Assembly: GCA_026545225.1 (NCBI GenBank)
Contig: CM048849.1
Coordinates: 50,022,336 to 50,086,335, forward strand
DNA: 64,000 bases
Direction: 5' to 3'
Source: Cornus controversa
Taxonomy: Eukaryota > Streptophyta > Magnoliopsida > Cornales > Cornaceae
Shown here: in pieces, positions 35,427-47,352 of the stretch
Numbering within the stretch: the first letter of the stretch is position 1
How the letters are laid out: every line of letters begins with the position of its first letter
Notes under the pieces: model-generated
Seen by the model: only the letters and a program-made list of their open reading frames with translations
What the model was told of the DNA's origin: nothing
The model's database searches: none
Program-made: the position numbers and the translations under genes

Positions 35427-38150
35427 TGTCACGCCCCGAATCTTAAAGACCCAGTGCATGAGAAAATAATAATAATAACAATAATAATATTAATAAACTA
35501 TACACTTTGCCACAATAATCCAAAAACTATTTATCTATAACCAAAACAAACACAAATGGGTACAAACCAACCCTTGAAACATATATGTCCTGAAATATAC
35601 ATTATCCCAAAAGCATATCATCCAAATACATTGTATAAAAGCGTACCCAAGATAACACGAAAATGAAATATTACATATGGCATGCTAATCTATCATTTAG
35701 AATTTAAAAAAATATCATTATGGTCACAGCCATGCTAGGGGTGAGGAGAGTCCTCCATAGCAACACTCATTCCTGAAAAAAAATAATATCAACAGGGAGT
35801 GAGCTTACAATGCTCAGTAGGAATATGGTATGCAGTTAAACTATGTTCCTTTGGGCCTTATAACCATGACATATGCCATACAATACAAAGGACATGTTTC
35901 CTAACATCTAGTCCAAGGGAACTCCTAAAAGAATCATTCTAGAACTAGCAAGTAAGCAAGATGCAACAATACTACACAATTAAACATATGCAATATAATG
36001 AAATATCATAAACCGTAAGTTGCAACTACACATGGATACCGACTTATCAATCAAGATTCAAAATCAACAAATGGGATAACTCGGTATAGATCAACGAACC
36101 CCCGGACATACCTACTGCATGCACCGGTAAATGTTATTTTCGGGCTACTAACCCACAGGGAACAAACCTAGTGGCCACTATAAATGGGGATTTTCACCCC
36201 GAAAGCTATACCCTCGCTCAATAGTAACAGAAATTGAGTATCTCCCAAAATCATCAACCAATTCATGAAGGGGTACACATACTTTAATAATCATATTTAG
36301 CACGTCACACGCGCACATAACACATGTTAACCACGCAACTCATGTCATATAGTCCAAAACACTATCAGGACATGCTCACAATTATAACATTTTAAAAATC
36401 ATAGATTGATCAATTTACATCATGAAGACATTATAATAACATTAAAAATGCATCAACTCAACAAGCATCATTGCACCATTTAAACATGATTCTTAGAATA
36501 TAAATTCATCAAAAACAAATCACATAACTATCACTGTCAATGAATATAATCACTATCCATAAGTCAAAGCCACACACACACTCACACTATGCATGTATAA
36601 CACACACCATGACTATAAAACTCAAAGAATTCATAGGTTAAAAGCATAACACACCCCTACCTCAATTTGGAGTGAAAACTCCAAATTTTTCGATTATAGA
36701 AACACAACTATTAACGAACTACTTTCGTGGGAATGCTCCTAATTTCTGTCCAAAAACAGAATTTCCAACTCCTCACCTCCAACTTCAAAAATTCATAAAA
36801 ATTTCATTCCTTAAGCAAATTGCATGAATCCAAATGCAATTGAAAGTTTAAAAGCTAAACTTTGAAACTATCAATTCACCTTCTCAAAATCCCTAACCAT
36901 TTAAATCAGTTCTAAGACAAAAGGAACCATAAACATTCTGCGCAGAAATGAATTTTCAGCCTGAAGCTCCCAACTTCAAAAATTCATAGAAAAATCATTT
37001 TAAAACAAAATTACATGAAACCAAAGCCCATTGAAAGTTAAGAGACAATATTTTCATACCATCTATTCACTTTCATAAATAGAAAAATAATTCAGGTCCG
37101 TTTTTGAACAAAACAGTAGCAAAATTCTGTTTTCGAAACCAGTTTTTCAGCAAGAACAGATTATCTTCAAAAATTTGCCAAAAATAGAATACTAAATGAA
37201 ATGACATGAAACCAGAGCCCAAAATGAAGACAAAAGACTAAACTTTTATGCTGTAATTTTTGTTTCATGAGATCCCTTGTGGATCAAATCAGTTTTGATA
37301 AAGAATGCAGACCAATTCCGTTTTAAAAAAAAATGAAATTTCCAGCAGTAAGTTTCCCATTTCAAAAATTCATATCTCATTCATCTTAAAGCCAAATTGT
37401 ATGAAACAAATTTCAAATGGAAGCTAAAAGATCATATTTTCATACTATCAAATTAATTCAACCAAGTTTCTTACAAAAAAAATCACTTGAGGGCAGAATA
37501 TTCACTTCTTAATCTTGCAACCAATTTATAAACCTGAAAATCACTTAATATTCCCACACAAGCAAAGCTATTGAAGAATAATTACACATTCCTTAAATCA
37601 AGCAAAAAGTCTCAAATTTCTACCTAACTAAAGTCACCAAATCGGAGAGATGAACCGATCAAAACGACAAGGAAGACGAGTAGAACATCTTTGCCTCTTG
37701 TGATTTCTTCCAAATCTCACTCTAAGAGGCTCAATTTTTAGAGAGAGAGAGTAGATCTAGGGGAGTCAAATGCTCATACGTATAGAGAGAGAGAGAAAGC
37801 TGCCATCTGATTTCTTTTTCTTTAGTCTAACCTCATTTAACTCTCTCCCAAAAGTCTATATTCACAACTTGACCAACTCTCTTTCAAATTTGCAATCCCT
37901 CATTTTTCTTCTTAAAATCTTTCATTTATATTCTTCCAAAATTACAACTATTATCACTCCTAATTAAGAAGTCCGTGAAATTATTTTCTCGGGTTAACCC
38001 GCCCGTCCCAAGTCTATGTACCCGAAGAAAATGCACACAATATTTATATATCATAATTGTGCACACCACACCTTAAAATGGGCTTCATAATTTCACATAG
38101 CAAAATAAAATAAATAAATAAATAAAGAAAAAAAATTTCGGGTCTCTACA
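35427..38150. mobile_element. Solo LTR, 2,724 bp, with 5-bp target-site duplication
   Basis: The element begins TGTCACGCCCCGAA and ends TTTCGGGTCTCTACA, giving the TG...CA ends of an LTR and short imperfect terminal inverted repeats. It is flanked by TACAT on both sides (35422-35426 and 38151-38155). It holds no gag-pol frame, primer-binding site or polypurine tract with a second LTR, so it is a solo LTR left by recombination. The interior carries four or more degenerate repeats of roughly 180-200 bp built around CTTCAAAAATTCAT and ACATGAAACCA. The length and this internal pattern suggest a Ty3/Gypsy lineage, but I cannot assign the clade. The sister unit retains only its right end (30638-31166). 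Confidence 0.85.
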
Positions 38151-38352
38151 TACATCATACATATGTGCAAAAAGAAGAGTTTTAACAAAGAGAAGAAAAA
38201 AAGAGAGAACTTCGAAGTAAAAAAAATTAAAGTTTGATTAAACAAAAAAAAATTATTTTTTTAGTTCTAAGAAAATTAAATGAATTTAAATAGGAAAAGA
38301 GATAGGAAAGAAAAAATTAGTAATAATTTTAGAACTAAAAATTCTACAGGAG

Positions 38353-38386
<34 letters not shown>

Positions 38387-40079
38387 GACACCCTGGGCAT
38401 ACACTGGCTCTGCCCCTGGGGCATAAGATTCTTCCAGTGGCGCATCATACTATATTAATAATTTGGTAGTATTAATTAGAGAAGATGGATAACTCTTGTG
38501 GTTAATTTTTAATTATTGTAACTATAAAGTAATGAGAACTATCTCATACACATGAACTGAACAATGGACTAGAAGTGAAAATTTGATGGATTCAATGGCT
38601 TGGAATTAGAAAATAATAAAGGAATAAATATCATCCACGTGTAATGCCTATCATGATTCATTCTATCAGTGGAATTAATAAATTACATCCATAATTGAGA
38701 CTGGATTATATAATACACTAAGATATATAATAATAAAAAAAATGGTGTGTAAACCTTACTTTAATGGAGTACCCTTTTATCAGTGGATTGAACAAAATAG
38801 CACGTGCTCTTTTATGTGACATGACCATTAAATAGTAGAGTTGTATTCCACTAGAAATAAGGCTTGCACATCATTATATATATCACACTCATTCATGTCA
38901 CTCGTGTTCTTTGGGCCATACCATAAATGAAATGTGAAAGGATAGTTGATATCAGTGCTTTTTTGGGGGTAAAAGGTAAGTTATGCTTTTATATCAGCTC
39001 ACTTCTTATTATGCTTTTCACTTTTTTGATTTTATGTACGCGTACTATATAGTCTATTCAATTGATTAAACTTGACCGTTGTAATATTTTGCAGGGCTTA
39101 TAAAGATTTTAAATCGATTTTGGCTACTGATTACTCTTTTTTTTTTTTTTTTTTTCAAGACTCGATTCCTTTACCAGACTTGAAATTGACTACCTAAAAG
39201 CGTTGGGTATTATTATTATTATTTTTTTAAGTTAGTGGAGTAAAGAAGCATAAAATTAAACCATAAATATTATTTTTTATTATGTAATAATTTTATTAAA
39301 AAAAAGAAAAAGAAAAAGTAGATAGAAATAACCTTACTTTGATGCCTTAAAAGATGTGATTGAACTCCTAAAAAATTAAATTCTTTATTTTTAATGAAAA
39401 AGAAATGGAATCGGATGACATTTAAGACTTATGGAGTGTCTACGTATATGTATATATTATATATATAATGTGTGGTAGTATAGTAGTACAGTTGCCATAT
39501 GGCCCACCACACATGGTTAACCACTTGTACATAGAGCCAGCGAGAAAGAAAGAAAGAAAGGTAGTTGAAATCTTCAAAATTTTCATATTTTAACGGGACT
39601 GTAATGTGAACACAACTTTTCTTTATTTATTTTTATCTGGTCAAATAAAATGAATTGAGAATATAACGTGAATACAACACAGTCAAGATCGTCAATCGAG
39701 TCGATAAGAATAGGAGTCCGAGACTGTGTGGGTGTATCTATTTTTTCAAGTCTCAATGTTCATTTATGACCAGACACGAGATTCTCCATTTCATGCATGG
39801 AATTGTTTATATATATATATATTAACAATTTTATATAAGCAAGTTAGATATTTCTCGATCGCAACTATAAATTAATGAGAACAATTTGATGATACATTGA
39901 ACACTGACTAGAAGGGGTAAAGGATAGATAGATAGATATATATATAGATAGATATATTCATTGAATCGAAATCAGAAGATAAAAGAGCCGCCTGGTCAAT
40001 GCCAATCGTGACTCTTTTTATTAGTGGGGGCAACAGAAAGACCACGTGGTGTTTTATGTGACATGACACAATTAAAATA

Positions 40080-41102
40080 GAGGAGTGCTAGCGGCAATCG
40101 TTCAAGCGAGTGTCCTTACACAGTCGCTCCATTGATTGGTGGAAATCAATCTCCAAAATTAAATGCTTTCATGCAATAAATGTCCTACTTTTTCATCAAT
40201 CAATATACCCTTCTAGTTCTAAAGTATTTACAGTGGTGCCATCAACAAATAAATAAAATTATAAACATAAAATATTAAAAAACTTTTATTAATATTTTTT
40301 TTTATATTGCCCTACTTTTAAATATTTTTAATAATTTATATACCTATTATAATCATTTCCTATATAATTTTTATAAATTTGTAATTATGGTTAATTGAAT
40401 AAGTATACAGATTATTAAAAATATTTAAAAGCAAGAAAATATAAAAAAAAATATTCATAAAAATATTTTAATACTTTAAAAATATGTTCTTTTATTAAAA
40501 TTTTGTAATTATGGTTAATTGAATTAAAGAACATATTTTTAAAGTATTAAAATATTTTTATGAATATTTTTTTTATATACTTATTCAATTAATTAAAATA
40601 ATCTATATACTTATTCAATTCATCTATATACTTTATGTTTATAATTTTATTTTTATTAATATTTTTAATAATCTATATACTTATTCAATTAATTAAAATA
40701 ATCTATATACTTATTCAATTCATCTATATACTTTATGTTTATAATTTTATTTTTATTAATATTTTTAATAATCTATATACTTATTCAATTAATCTATATA
40801 CTTTATGTTTATAATTTTATTTTTATTAATATTTTTAATAATCTATATATATATTCAATTAATCTATATACTTTATGTTTATAATTTTATTTTTATTAAT
40901 ATTTTAATTCTTTATGTTTATAATTTTATCTGTTTGTTGATGGCACCACTGTAAATACTTTAGAACTGAAAGGGTATATTGATTAATGAAAAAGTAGGAC
41001 ATTTATTGCAGGAAAGCATTTAATTTTGGAGATTGATTTCCACCAATCAATGGAGCGACTGTGAAAGGACACTCGCTTAAACGACTGCCGCTAGCACTCC
41101 TC
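40080..41102. mobile_element. Long-TIR non-autonomous element with 9-bp TSD (Mutator-like)
   Basis: Ends GAGGAGTGCTAGCGGCA... and its inverted counterpart ...TGCCGCTAGCACTCCTC match over about 210 bp per arm with few mismatches. The direct repeat ATTAAAATA flanks it at 40071-40079 and 41103-41111. Long TIRs and a 9-bp target duplication fit a Mutator-like MITE. The sister copy A shows the uninterrupted site (CAATTAAAATAACC at about 33194-33207). The interior has no frame; it contains an inner palindrome (about 40445-40575) and AT-rich tandem repeats of CTATATACTTATTCAATT and TTTATGTTTATAATTTTAT (about 40575-40925). Confidence 0.9.
40445..40575. repeat. Near-perfect AT-rich hairpin inside the Mutator-like element
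   Basis: The left arm (AAATATTCATAAAAATATTT onward to ATATGTTCTTT) and right arm (AAAGAACATAT onward to AAATATTTTTATGAATATTT) are reverse complements over about 50 bp around a spacer of about 30 bp. This could be a smaller nested MITE or a fold-back expansion of the host element. Confidence 0.75.
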
Positions 41103-41409
41103 ATTAAAATAACCTTAATGGACTATTTTTATTAGTTAAACAAACCAGATTCGTACAAAACTGGCACGAGTCCTATTATCTTGTTCAAAGCCCACCGGTA
41201 AATGAGATGACAAGTGTTATGCGTGGGTCCCATTTCATATTGTCTTCTTACGGAGTACAATGTGAACACAACTTTGTTTGTTTTCTTGGTCAGTGTAATG
41301 TGAACGCAGCCAGGTCCAGATCGTCAAACGTAGAGTCATGACGTATACAACCAATATAAAAAAATGTTATTATGAGCAAAAAGCATGGGCTTTTTTGTAA
41401 ACATTGGCC

Positions 41410-41417
41410 TTTAAATA
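41410..41417 (+). promoter_or_regulatory. TATA box of small gene copy B
   Basis: TTTAAATA, 128 bp before the ATG at 41545, in the same context as in copy A (TTGGCC before, ACACTACCATACC after). A CATAC repeat has expanded directly downstream compared with copy A. Confidence 0.6.
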
Positions 41418-41544
41418 CACTACCATACCATACCATACCCACCAAATTGCACCAGTCCCTTCTCAAAGCCTTCGAAGTTCAAATACAAACCACCAGCAAA
41501 GACCGAAGAAGAAGAAGAGCTTCTGTTAAAGAGAAGGATTGGAG

Positions 41545-41706
41545 ATGGAATATATGAGGAGAGAGATGATGATCAACGGTGGGAATTTCTCGAGGAGGTT
41601 TGCTTCTGGCCGTCCGATCCCCAAGAGAGGTCAGGTGAAGGCAGCGATTGTGGTGGGTCTGGCAAATTCTTTCGCTTCTATCTTCTCTTTGGGTGCTCGT
41701 TCTTAA
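41545..41706 (+). CDS. Small basic/hydrophobic protein, 53 aa, copy B
   Basis: Intron-free frame from ATG 41545 to TAA 41704-41706. It starts MEYMRREMMINGGNFSRR, carries SGRPIPKRGQVK, and ends in the same hydrophobic segment as copy A. By eye it differs from copy A at only two nucleotides in 162, both amino-acid changing (H3Y and G20A), which fits a recent duplication. The promoter is also conserved, except that the ACGT palindrome upstream is mutated and the Mutator-like element now lies about 440 bp before the ATG. No named family is recognised. Confidence 0.72.
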   Translation: MEYMRREMMINGGNFSRRFASGRPIPKRGQVKAAIVVGLANSFASIFSLGARS

Positions 41707-41939
41707 TGATGAAGCTGAACCCAATCTATATCTATCTGTAGAGAGAGAAAGAGTCGACACCCAATTTTGATCATTTAGAGAGAGAGAGGATTGGGAAGTT
41801 CGTTGTATGTGTACAGTGTAAAGTTTGCAAGCTAATATGATGCTCTTTTTTTGAGCTTTTTTTGTCATACTTTGAGGTATAAATGGGCTTGTGTGTACTA
41901 TCCTATCTGGTGTGATCATCAACTAACCCTTTATAGTAT

Positions 41940-43430
41940 TTCACTAAAATCAGACGGTGTTAAGGTAGGTTGAGAAATTATTAGACATTTCGAGATGTCA
42001 TGCACTCAAAACATGTTTTGATTGTCCCGAATCAACATTTATGTCCGACTTGTTGACGAACAACTTTTGAATTTTTGTTCAACCCTGACTTCTTGAGTAT
42101 GACCTCAAATTGAAGTTCCAAATTTGCTAAACACGATCTTAAATTAAGTTCGGATGATAGTATTAAGGCTGGTAATATTTTGGGTTCTGAGTTTGAACCG
42201 TCAAAAGCTTTTTGGTGGTTCAAACGTGTTCGACCCCTATGGTTTTAGGAGCTCTACTTTGTATACACCGTTGGGAATATATCAAAAATTAATAACACAA
42301 CCAATAGACAAACAATACCAAACACACGAATTTACAATTTACATGAAAGGGTGGGGTGGCCTTTCTCTACTATTCATATGAATCCTTCCTTAAATGTCTG
42401 TGTGTATATATATATATATATATATTTTGGATTTGGATTTGGATTTAAAAGTTGAGAAAACAATATTTGAGTTGTGATTTAGGCTTCACAGGCTTCAGAA
42501 TCTCGACATTTAAATGGACAGACACTTGTCTACAAATTTCTTATTACTTAATAACTCAAACCTAGGAAATAAATAAATCAAGCGTCTTTTTTTTTTCAAA
42601 TATGTGAGTGCTCTATTTTAAATTCCAGGCGTAAATGCAACAGTGAGAAACAAAAATGATTTAAAATTAAGAAATGAAATATGAGAATTCCAACTTAATA
42701 TTAAACAATAGAGAATGTTGATTTTTGAGTAAACTTCAACGCATGACAAAAGGATTGATGATAGTGAAAGATCTGTCTTCTCAACAAATTTTATGTTTAA
42801 GAAATTTTTTTTTTTTTTTGTATAAAATTAAAATTTTTATACAAGAAAGGCGGATATTTGATATAAGAAAAAGTATTCATTCCGTTCGGTACACTCTGAT
42901 ACTTGTTGTATTACATCACACGTGTATTATATGAAGAATTAAGATGTGCCCGAAGCACTTAAATATGTATACTTGTTATGAATAGTGGCAACAACTTTTA
43001 ATTATCTTAGCTATAAAATAATGAGAAGAATCACATGGTACATTGAACATTGATTAAAAGTGAAAAGGGATAGAAAGATAGATGGATATTCGTTGAATTG
43101 GAATTAGAACGTACTAATAAAGCCGCCTGGGCAATGACTATCGCCCTTTTTTAGTGGGAATCAACAAAAACACCACGTGATCTTTTTCTTTTATGTGACA
43201 TGACATGACATGACACAATTAAATAACCTTAATAATATAGTATTATTAGTTGAAAACATTATTTTAGTGGAGTACAACTCTGCATTCTGCCCCAGTCTAG
43301 TTGTATATATCTTCGGTCTTCCCCTTGTCCAAAACCAACAGTTTCCTTAAAAGACTTGCATACCCTTGTGGAAAAGACTAAAAATACTCCTTAATTATTG
43401 TTATTATTATTATTTTTTGGCAGTAGGGTG
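41940..43430. other. Intergenic stretch with a diverged partial microprotein-repeat segment
   Basis: 41940-42530 shows nothing recognisable apart from a (TA)n tract at about 42406. 42538-43400 matches 45245-46300 (AATAACTCAAACCTA..., TGTGAGTGCTCT..., CACGTGATCTTTT..., AAAAGACTTGCATACCCTT), a segment that in copy C precedes the small gene. Here the matching sequence stops at an insertion carrying LINE sequence, and no small gene is present. Confidence 0.55.
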
Positions 43431-43582
43431 TGTTCAATTATAATTTTTAAAAATTTTTATAATCTTTTAAAGAGTTAATACAAATCTGATTGTATTCAAT
43501 TATGATTTTTAAAAAGTTTAAAAAAGACTAGGTATATTAAAAAAATCATAGATTTTAAAAATATTTCATTAAGTGGTTGATT

Positions 43583-45135
43583 TTATTCTTGGAGTTTGCT
43601 CTGGCAAGTCGTTTCCATGATTTTTGGAATGGAGGTGCAGAGTTCATGTTTTGATAAGTGTTTGGGACTGAGGAAGAGGGTGAAACAGTGGTTGATAAGA
43701 CTTCTGGTGTTTTTTTTTTTTTTATTTGTTGGGTTTACTGGGTCTTTCAACATTAGGTCATAAGAAGGAGATATGTGAGCCGAGTTGGATTTTGGGTGGG
43801 CTGGGTGAGAAGAGTTTGAAAGGAGGAGGTTGGTCAGGTGTGGAGAATCTGGAGAGGATGGTTGGTGGGTTTGGATGGGCTCGACAGAGTGTGTAAGAGA
43901 GTATGGGCCAGGGTCTGGGTTAATACCTTTTGGGTCATTTTTCTTGGAAATGAGGAGTGTTTTGGCGTCGGCATGGCGGATTTTGGAGTGTGTCATTTGG
44001 TGTGAACTGCTGCATGGATTTGTCAGTTGAGAAAAGATTTTTGAAGGGACAGCAGGTCTATTTGCATGCACACTATCTCTGGTAGTAGGATTCATTTCAC
44101 CATGCCAAGCATTGTCCCTATGCATGGACGGATTGGCTTCATAGTTGCTTAACAAGTTACTAAGTTGCCCTTCGCTTGAATAAGACGGTGAGTCATTCTT
44201 AGACCGGGATGACTTTGATCTTCCTTCTTGTTTTTGGTTTTTTTGGATGAGCCTTCCGATAGTCATCTCCATTCTCAACCAAGGTCCATATTCATGCTCT
44301 GAACCATTGGGGACTTCTGTCGAACAACACCCCTTCAAAGTGTGGCCGAGGTATCCACAACGATAGCAAAAATTTGGAAGATGTCATAGCAGAAGGAGAT
44401 CCAAATGTCATGAGTAACCACTTTTAAGGGAACACCTCCTCCTAAAGGTTTTGTGACGTCCACCCCTACTTGGATTCTAGATGCTGACCTCCATCCTCTC
44501 ATTTATCTCTTATTTCAACCTGACTGTGTTTCTCAAAGCTTTTCGCAATTTTTATCCCTATATTCAGGGTGAGACATTCCAGAGGAATTTTTTGCATAGC
44601 CACAGAGAACATGGCATCATTAATTGCTCTATTTTCCTTCCATTTAACCAAGATCATAAGTTGTCCCTTAAAAAATTAGGGGCTGCTAAAGGCCACTCTC
44701 TATAAGTCCTTTTCATATGTGAAAACAAATTGAAAAGTTCTTTTGGATAGTGAAAATACCTTGAATGAGCACTTCCATGCATCAGACATAACTTTTTTGA
44801 GGAGTCCTTGTTCGACAGATTTCAGTGAGTACTTTACCAAATAAGCTAAGTTTGCAATGCTCCACTTCTTCGCGAATATCCTTTTCATCGGCTTTAATAA
44901 ATTCCGTTTCCTTTTTTATGAAGTTAAAATCTCTTAATTGGGATTCTAGGGCCTTTATTGAGGATGGTAAAGTGCAGATCAGAAAAGATGGAATGAGTGG
45001 AAAGAGAAGGTAAAGGGAACAAAGGTAAGAGAGTAGGGAGCAACAAGTTAGGGCAACGTTAAGAGAGTGCAGATGATGAGAGGAGAGAAAAAGTGAAACA
45101 AAAGATTCAGATGAGATGTTTTCTGAAGACACCAC
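43583..45135 (-). pseudogene. Decayed LINE ORF1 (DUF4283/zinc-knuckle type)
   Basis: Minus-strand translation in shifting frames gives LRDFNFIKKETEFIKADE and DIREEVEHCKLSLFGKVLTE, then SDAWKCSFKVFSLSKRTFQF and a zinc knuckle CYRCGYLGHTLKGC (CX2CX4HX4C, 44368 to 44327). This is followed by YGPWLRMEM and a long Ser/Pro/His-rich low-complexity tail of about 200 residues. This order (DUF4283 domain, CCHC knuckle, GPWLR, disordered tail) is that of plant L1-type LINE ORF1 proteins. Frameshifts and stops break it, and no endonuclease or reverse transcriptase follows. The longest open piece (44338 to 43583, 251 codons) begins inside the knuckle, so it is not a complete gene. Confidence 0.75.
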
Positions 45136-47231
45136 TCATACCCCCAAGTTTAGAACCAGGGACCCTCTACGCAGAGGAATATTTTAATCCAATTCCAATC
45201 CTAATAATAATACCTCTTTTTGACAAATACTTATTTATAAATTTTTGATTACTTAATAACTCAAACCTAGAAAATAAATAAATAAATCGAGCCTCTTTCT
45301 TTTAAAAATATGTGAGTGCTCTTCTTTAAATTCCAAGCGTAAATGCAATAGCGAGAAACAAAAATGATTTAAAATTAAGAAATGAAATAAGAGAATTTGA
45401 ACTTAATATTAAACAATAGAGATTTTTGATTTTTGAGCAAACTTCAACACATGACAAAAGGATTGATGATAGTGAAGGATTTTGAAGTCTTCCCAACAAG
45501 TTGAATCATCTCTTTCTTTTAAGGAAAAGATTTAGTATTCAAACTTTGTTATAGACATGTAGCATGTGTTTTTGCTTTTGTTTTAATTTTATAAAAAGAA
45601 AAATTAAAAAAATTCAACCGTGCCCCAAAATATCTACACGAAGAGCTTTTGTTTAAGAATATGAGACACTACTTTTTTTTTTTTCAATATAAAGATCATC
45701 TTAGGTTTTTTTTTTTTTTTTTTCCTTTTTTTCTTCATTAAAGTAGGAATATCTTATTTCCACCAAAAAAAAAAAACTCCTAAAACCTACAATTGTACTA
45801 CAAATATAATAATCTCAATGTTCATCTATGAGCAGACACAAGATTGTCCGATTCATGCATCGAATTGTATTAACAATTTTATATAAGAAAGGTAGATATT
45901 TCTTATGATTAGTACCAACAAATTTTAATTATCTTAACTATAAAATAATGAGGACAATCACATGGTACAACAAACATTGGTTAAAAGTGGAAAACGATAG
46001 ATAGATGTTCGTTGAATTTGAATTAGAAAATAATAAAACCGCCTGGGCAATGCTTATCATGACTCCTTTTATTAGTGGGAATCAAACAAAACAGCACGTG
46101 ATCTTTTATGTGACATGACACAATTAAATAACCATAATAACATAGTATTATTGAAAATCTTATTTTAGTGGAGTACAACTCTGCTAGAGTCTCGTTATAT
46201 ATATATATATATATATTGTACAAAACCATCAGTTCCTTAAAAGACTTGCATACCCTTATTGAAAAGACTAAAAATACCCCCTTATTTATTATTTTTTTGC
46301 CAATATAAAATTCAAATAATTTTTTTTTATTAGTTCATTATATATGTTTATTAGGAAAAACCCTTGCTGTCTGAAGAGAGAGTATGTTACTTGTTAATTT
46401 TATGTGAATTGTCAACTGTTAGGGTTGTAAATGAATGAAGTTTAGCATAGTTGAGTTTTAGTTCAATTGAATTCGGCTCGAAATCAAGACGAACTTGAAA
46501 AGCAGAGTTTGAGTTCAACTTATCACAATTTTGAAAAGTTTGACTTCAACTCAACTCGACTAGCGTAATAAAAAAAACAATCTTAATATTGTATTTGTGT
46601 TCATGCTCGATTTGAACTCTCTTTTAAAATTGTTTTGGCTCGTTAACTTATTTGAGTTCACACAAACATATCTTGATGAACTTATATTTATGAATTTATA
46701 TAAGTCTACATATACATATTTTTATGAGTGTGTTCACGACTCCATGAACAAATACGAGTCTACGTTCACTATATATTCATGAACACATACTAATTTGCAC
46801 GAACTTACATAAGCTGAACATAACATTATTCAAAATTAATTTGTTTATTAAACGAGCTTTAAAATTAAGCTCAAGTTGAACTTGTTTAGATAAGCTTTAA
46901 ACAACTCAATTTCAAATTGGTTACTACAAATTCAGATCATTTGTTTGCATCACTATCAACTATAGTATGTTTCAAAAGCAAATCAAATAACATGTGTGGC
47001 TCCCACTAAAATAAAATAAGAAAAAAAAATCAATTCACATCTTCCAAAATTTCACATGTTATCATGTTATAATGTGAACACAACTTTCTGTGTTTTCTTG
47101 GTCAAATAAAATTAAACGTGAATGTAACGTGAACCCAAGAAGGTCAAGATCGTCAAACGAAGAGTCATAATATAACACTTATATTTATATTCGAGAAGTT
47201 ATTATCGGGGGTATTTTTGTAAACAATTTCC

Positions 47232-47239
47232 TTTAAATA
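47232..47239 (+). promoter_or_regulatory. TATA box of small gene copy C
   Basis: TTTAAATA, 121 bp before the ATG at 47353, followed by ACCCACCACCATTTGCACCA. The leader of copies A and B has the same order (ACCCACCAAATTGCACCA). Confidence 0.55.
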
Positions 47240-47352
47240 CACTGGCATACCCACCACCATTTGCACCACAACACAATACAGTCACTTCCAAAGTGTTCAA
47301 AGTTGAAACACAACCACCAAACCAACAAAGAAGAGCTTCTCCTGTTTAAGAG

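Larger units (their letters stand above)
38151..41935. repeat. Microprotein repeat, copy B
   Basis: Near-identical counterpart of 31167-34018, interrupted by a 1,023-bp TIR element at 40080-41102. It retains the vestigial promoter-like segment (about 39595-39730) and the functional-looking one (about 41250-41420) in front of small gene copy B. Confidence 0.8.

Noticed and set aside
41479-41922. Minus-strand frames of 147 and 128 codons across copies B and A
   Set aside because: They are antisense shadows of the conserved small gene and its leader, with composition driven by GAGA and CT tracts; no promoter or family match is seen.
43583-44338. 251-codon frame as an independent gene
   Set aside because: It starts inside a CCHC zinc knuckle of a LINE ORF1 and the upstream domain is frameshifted, so it is a fragment of a dead element.
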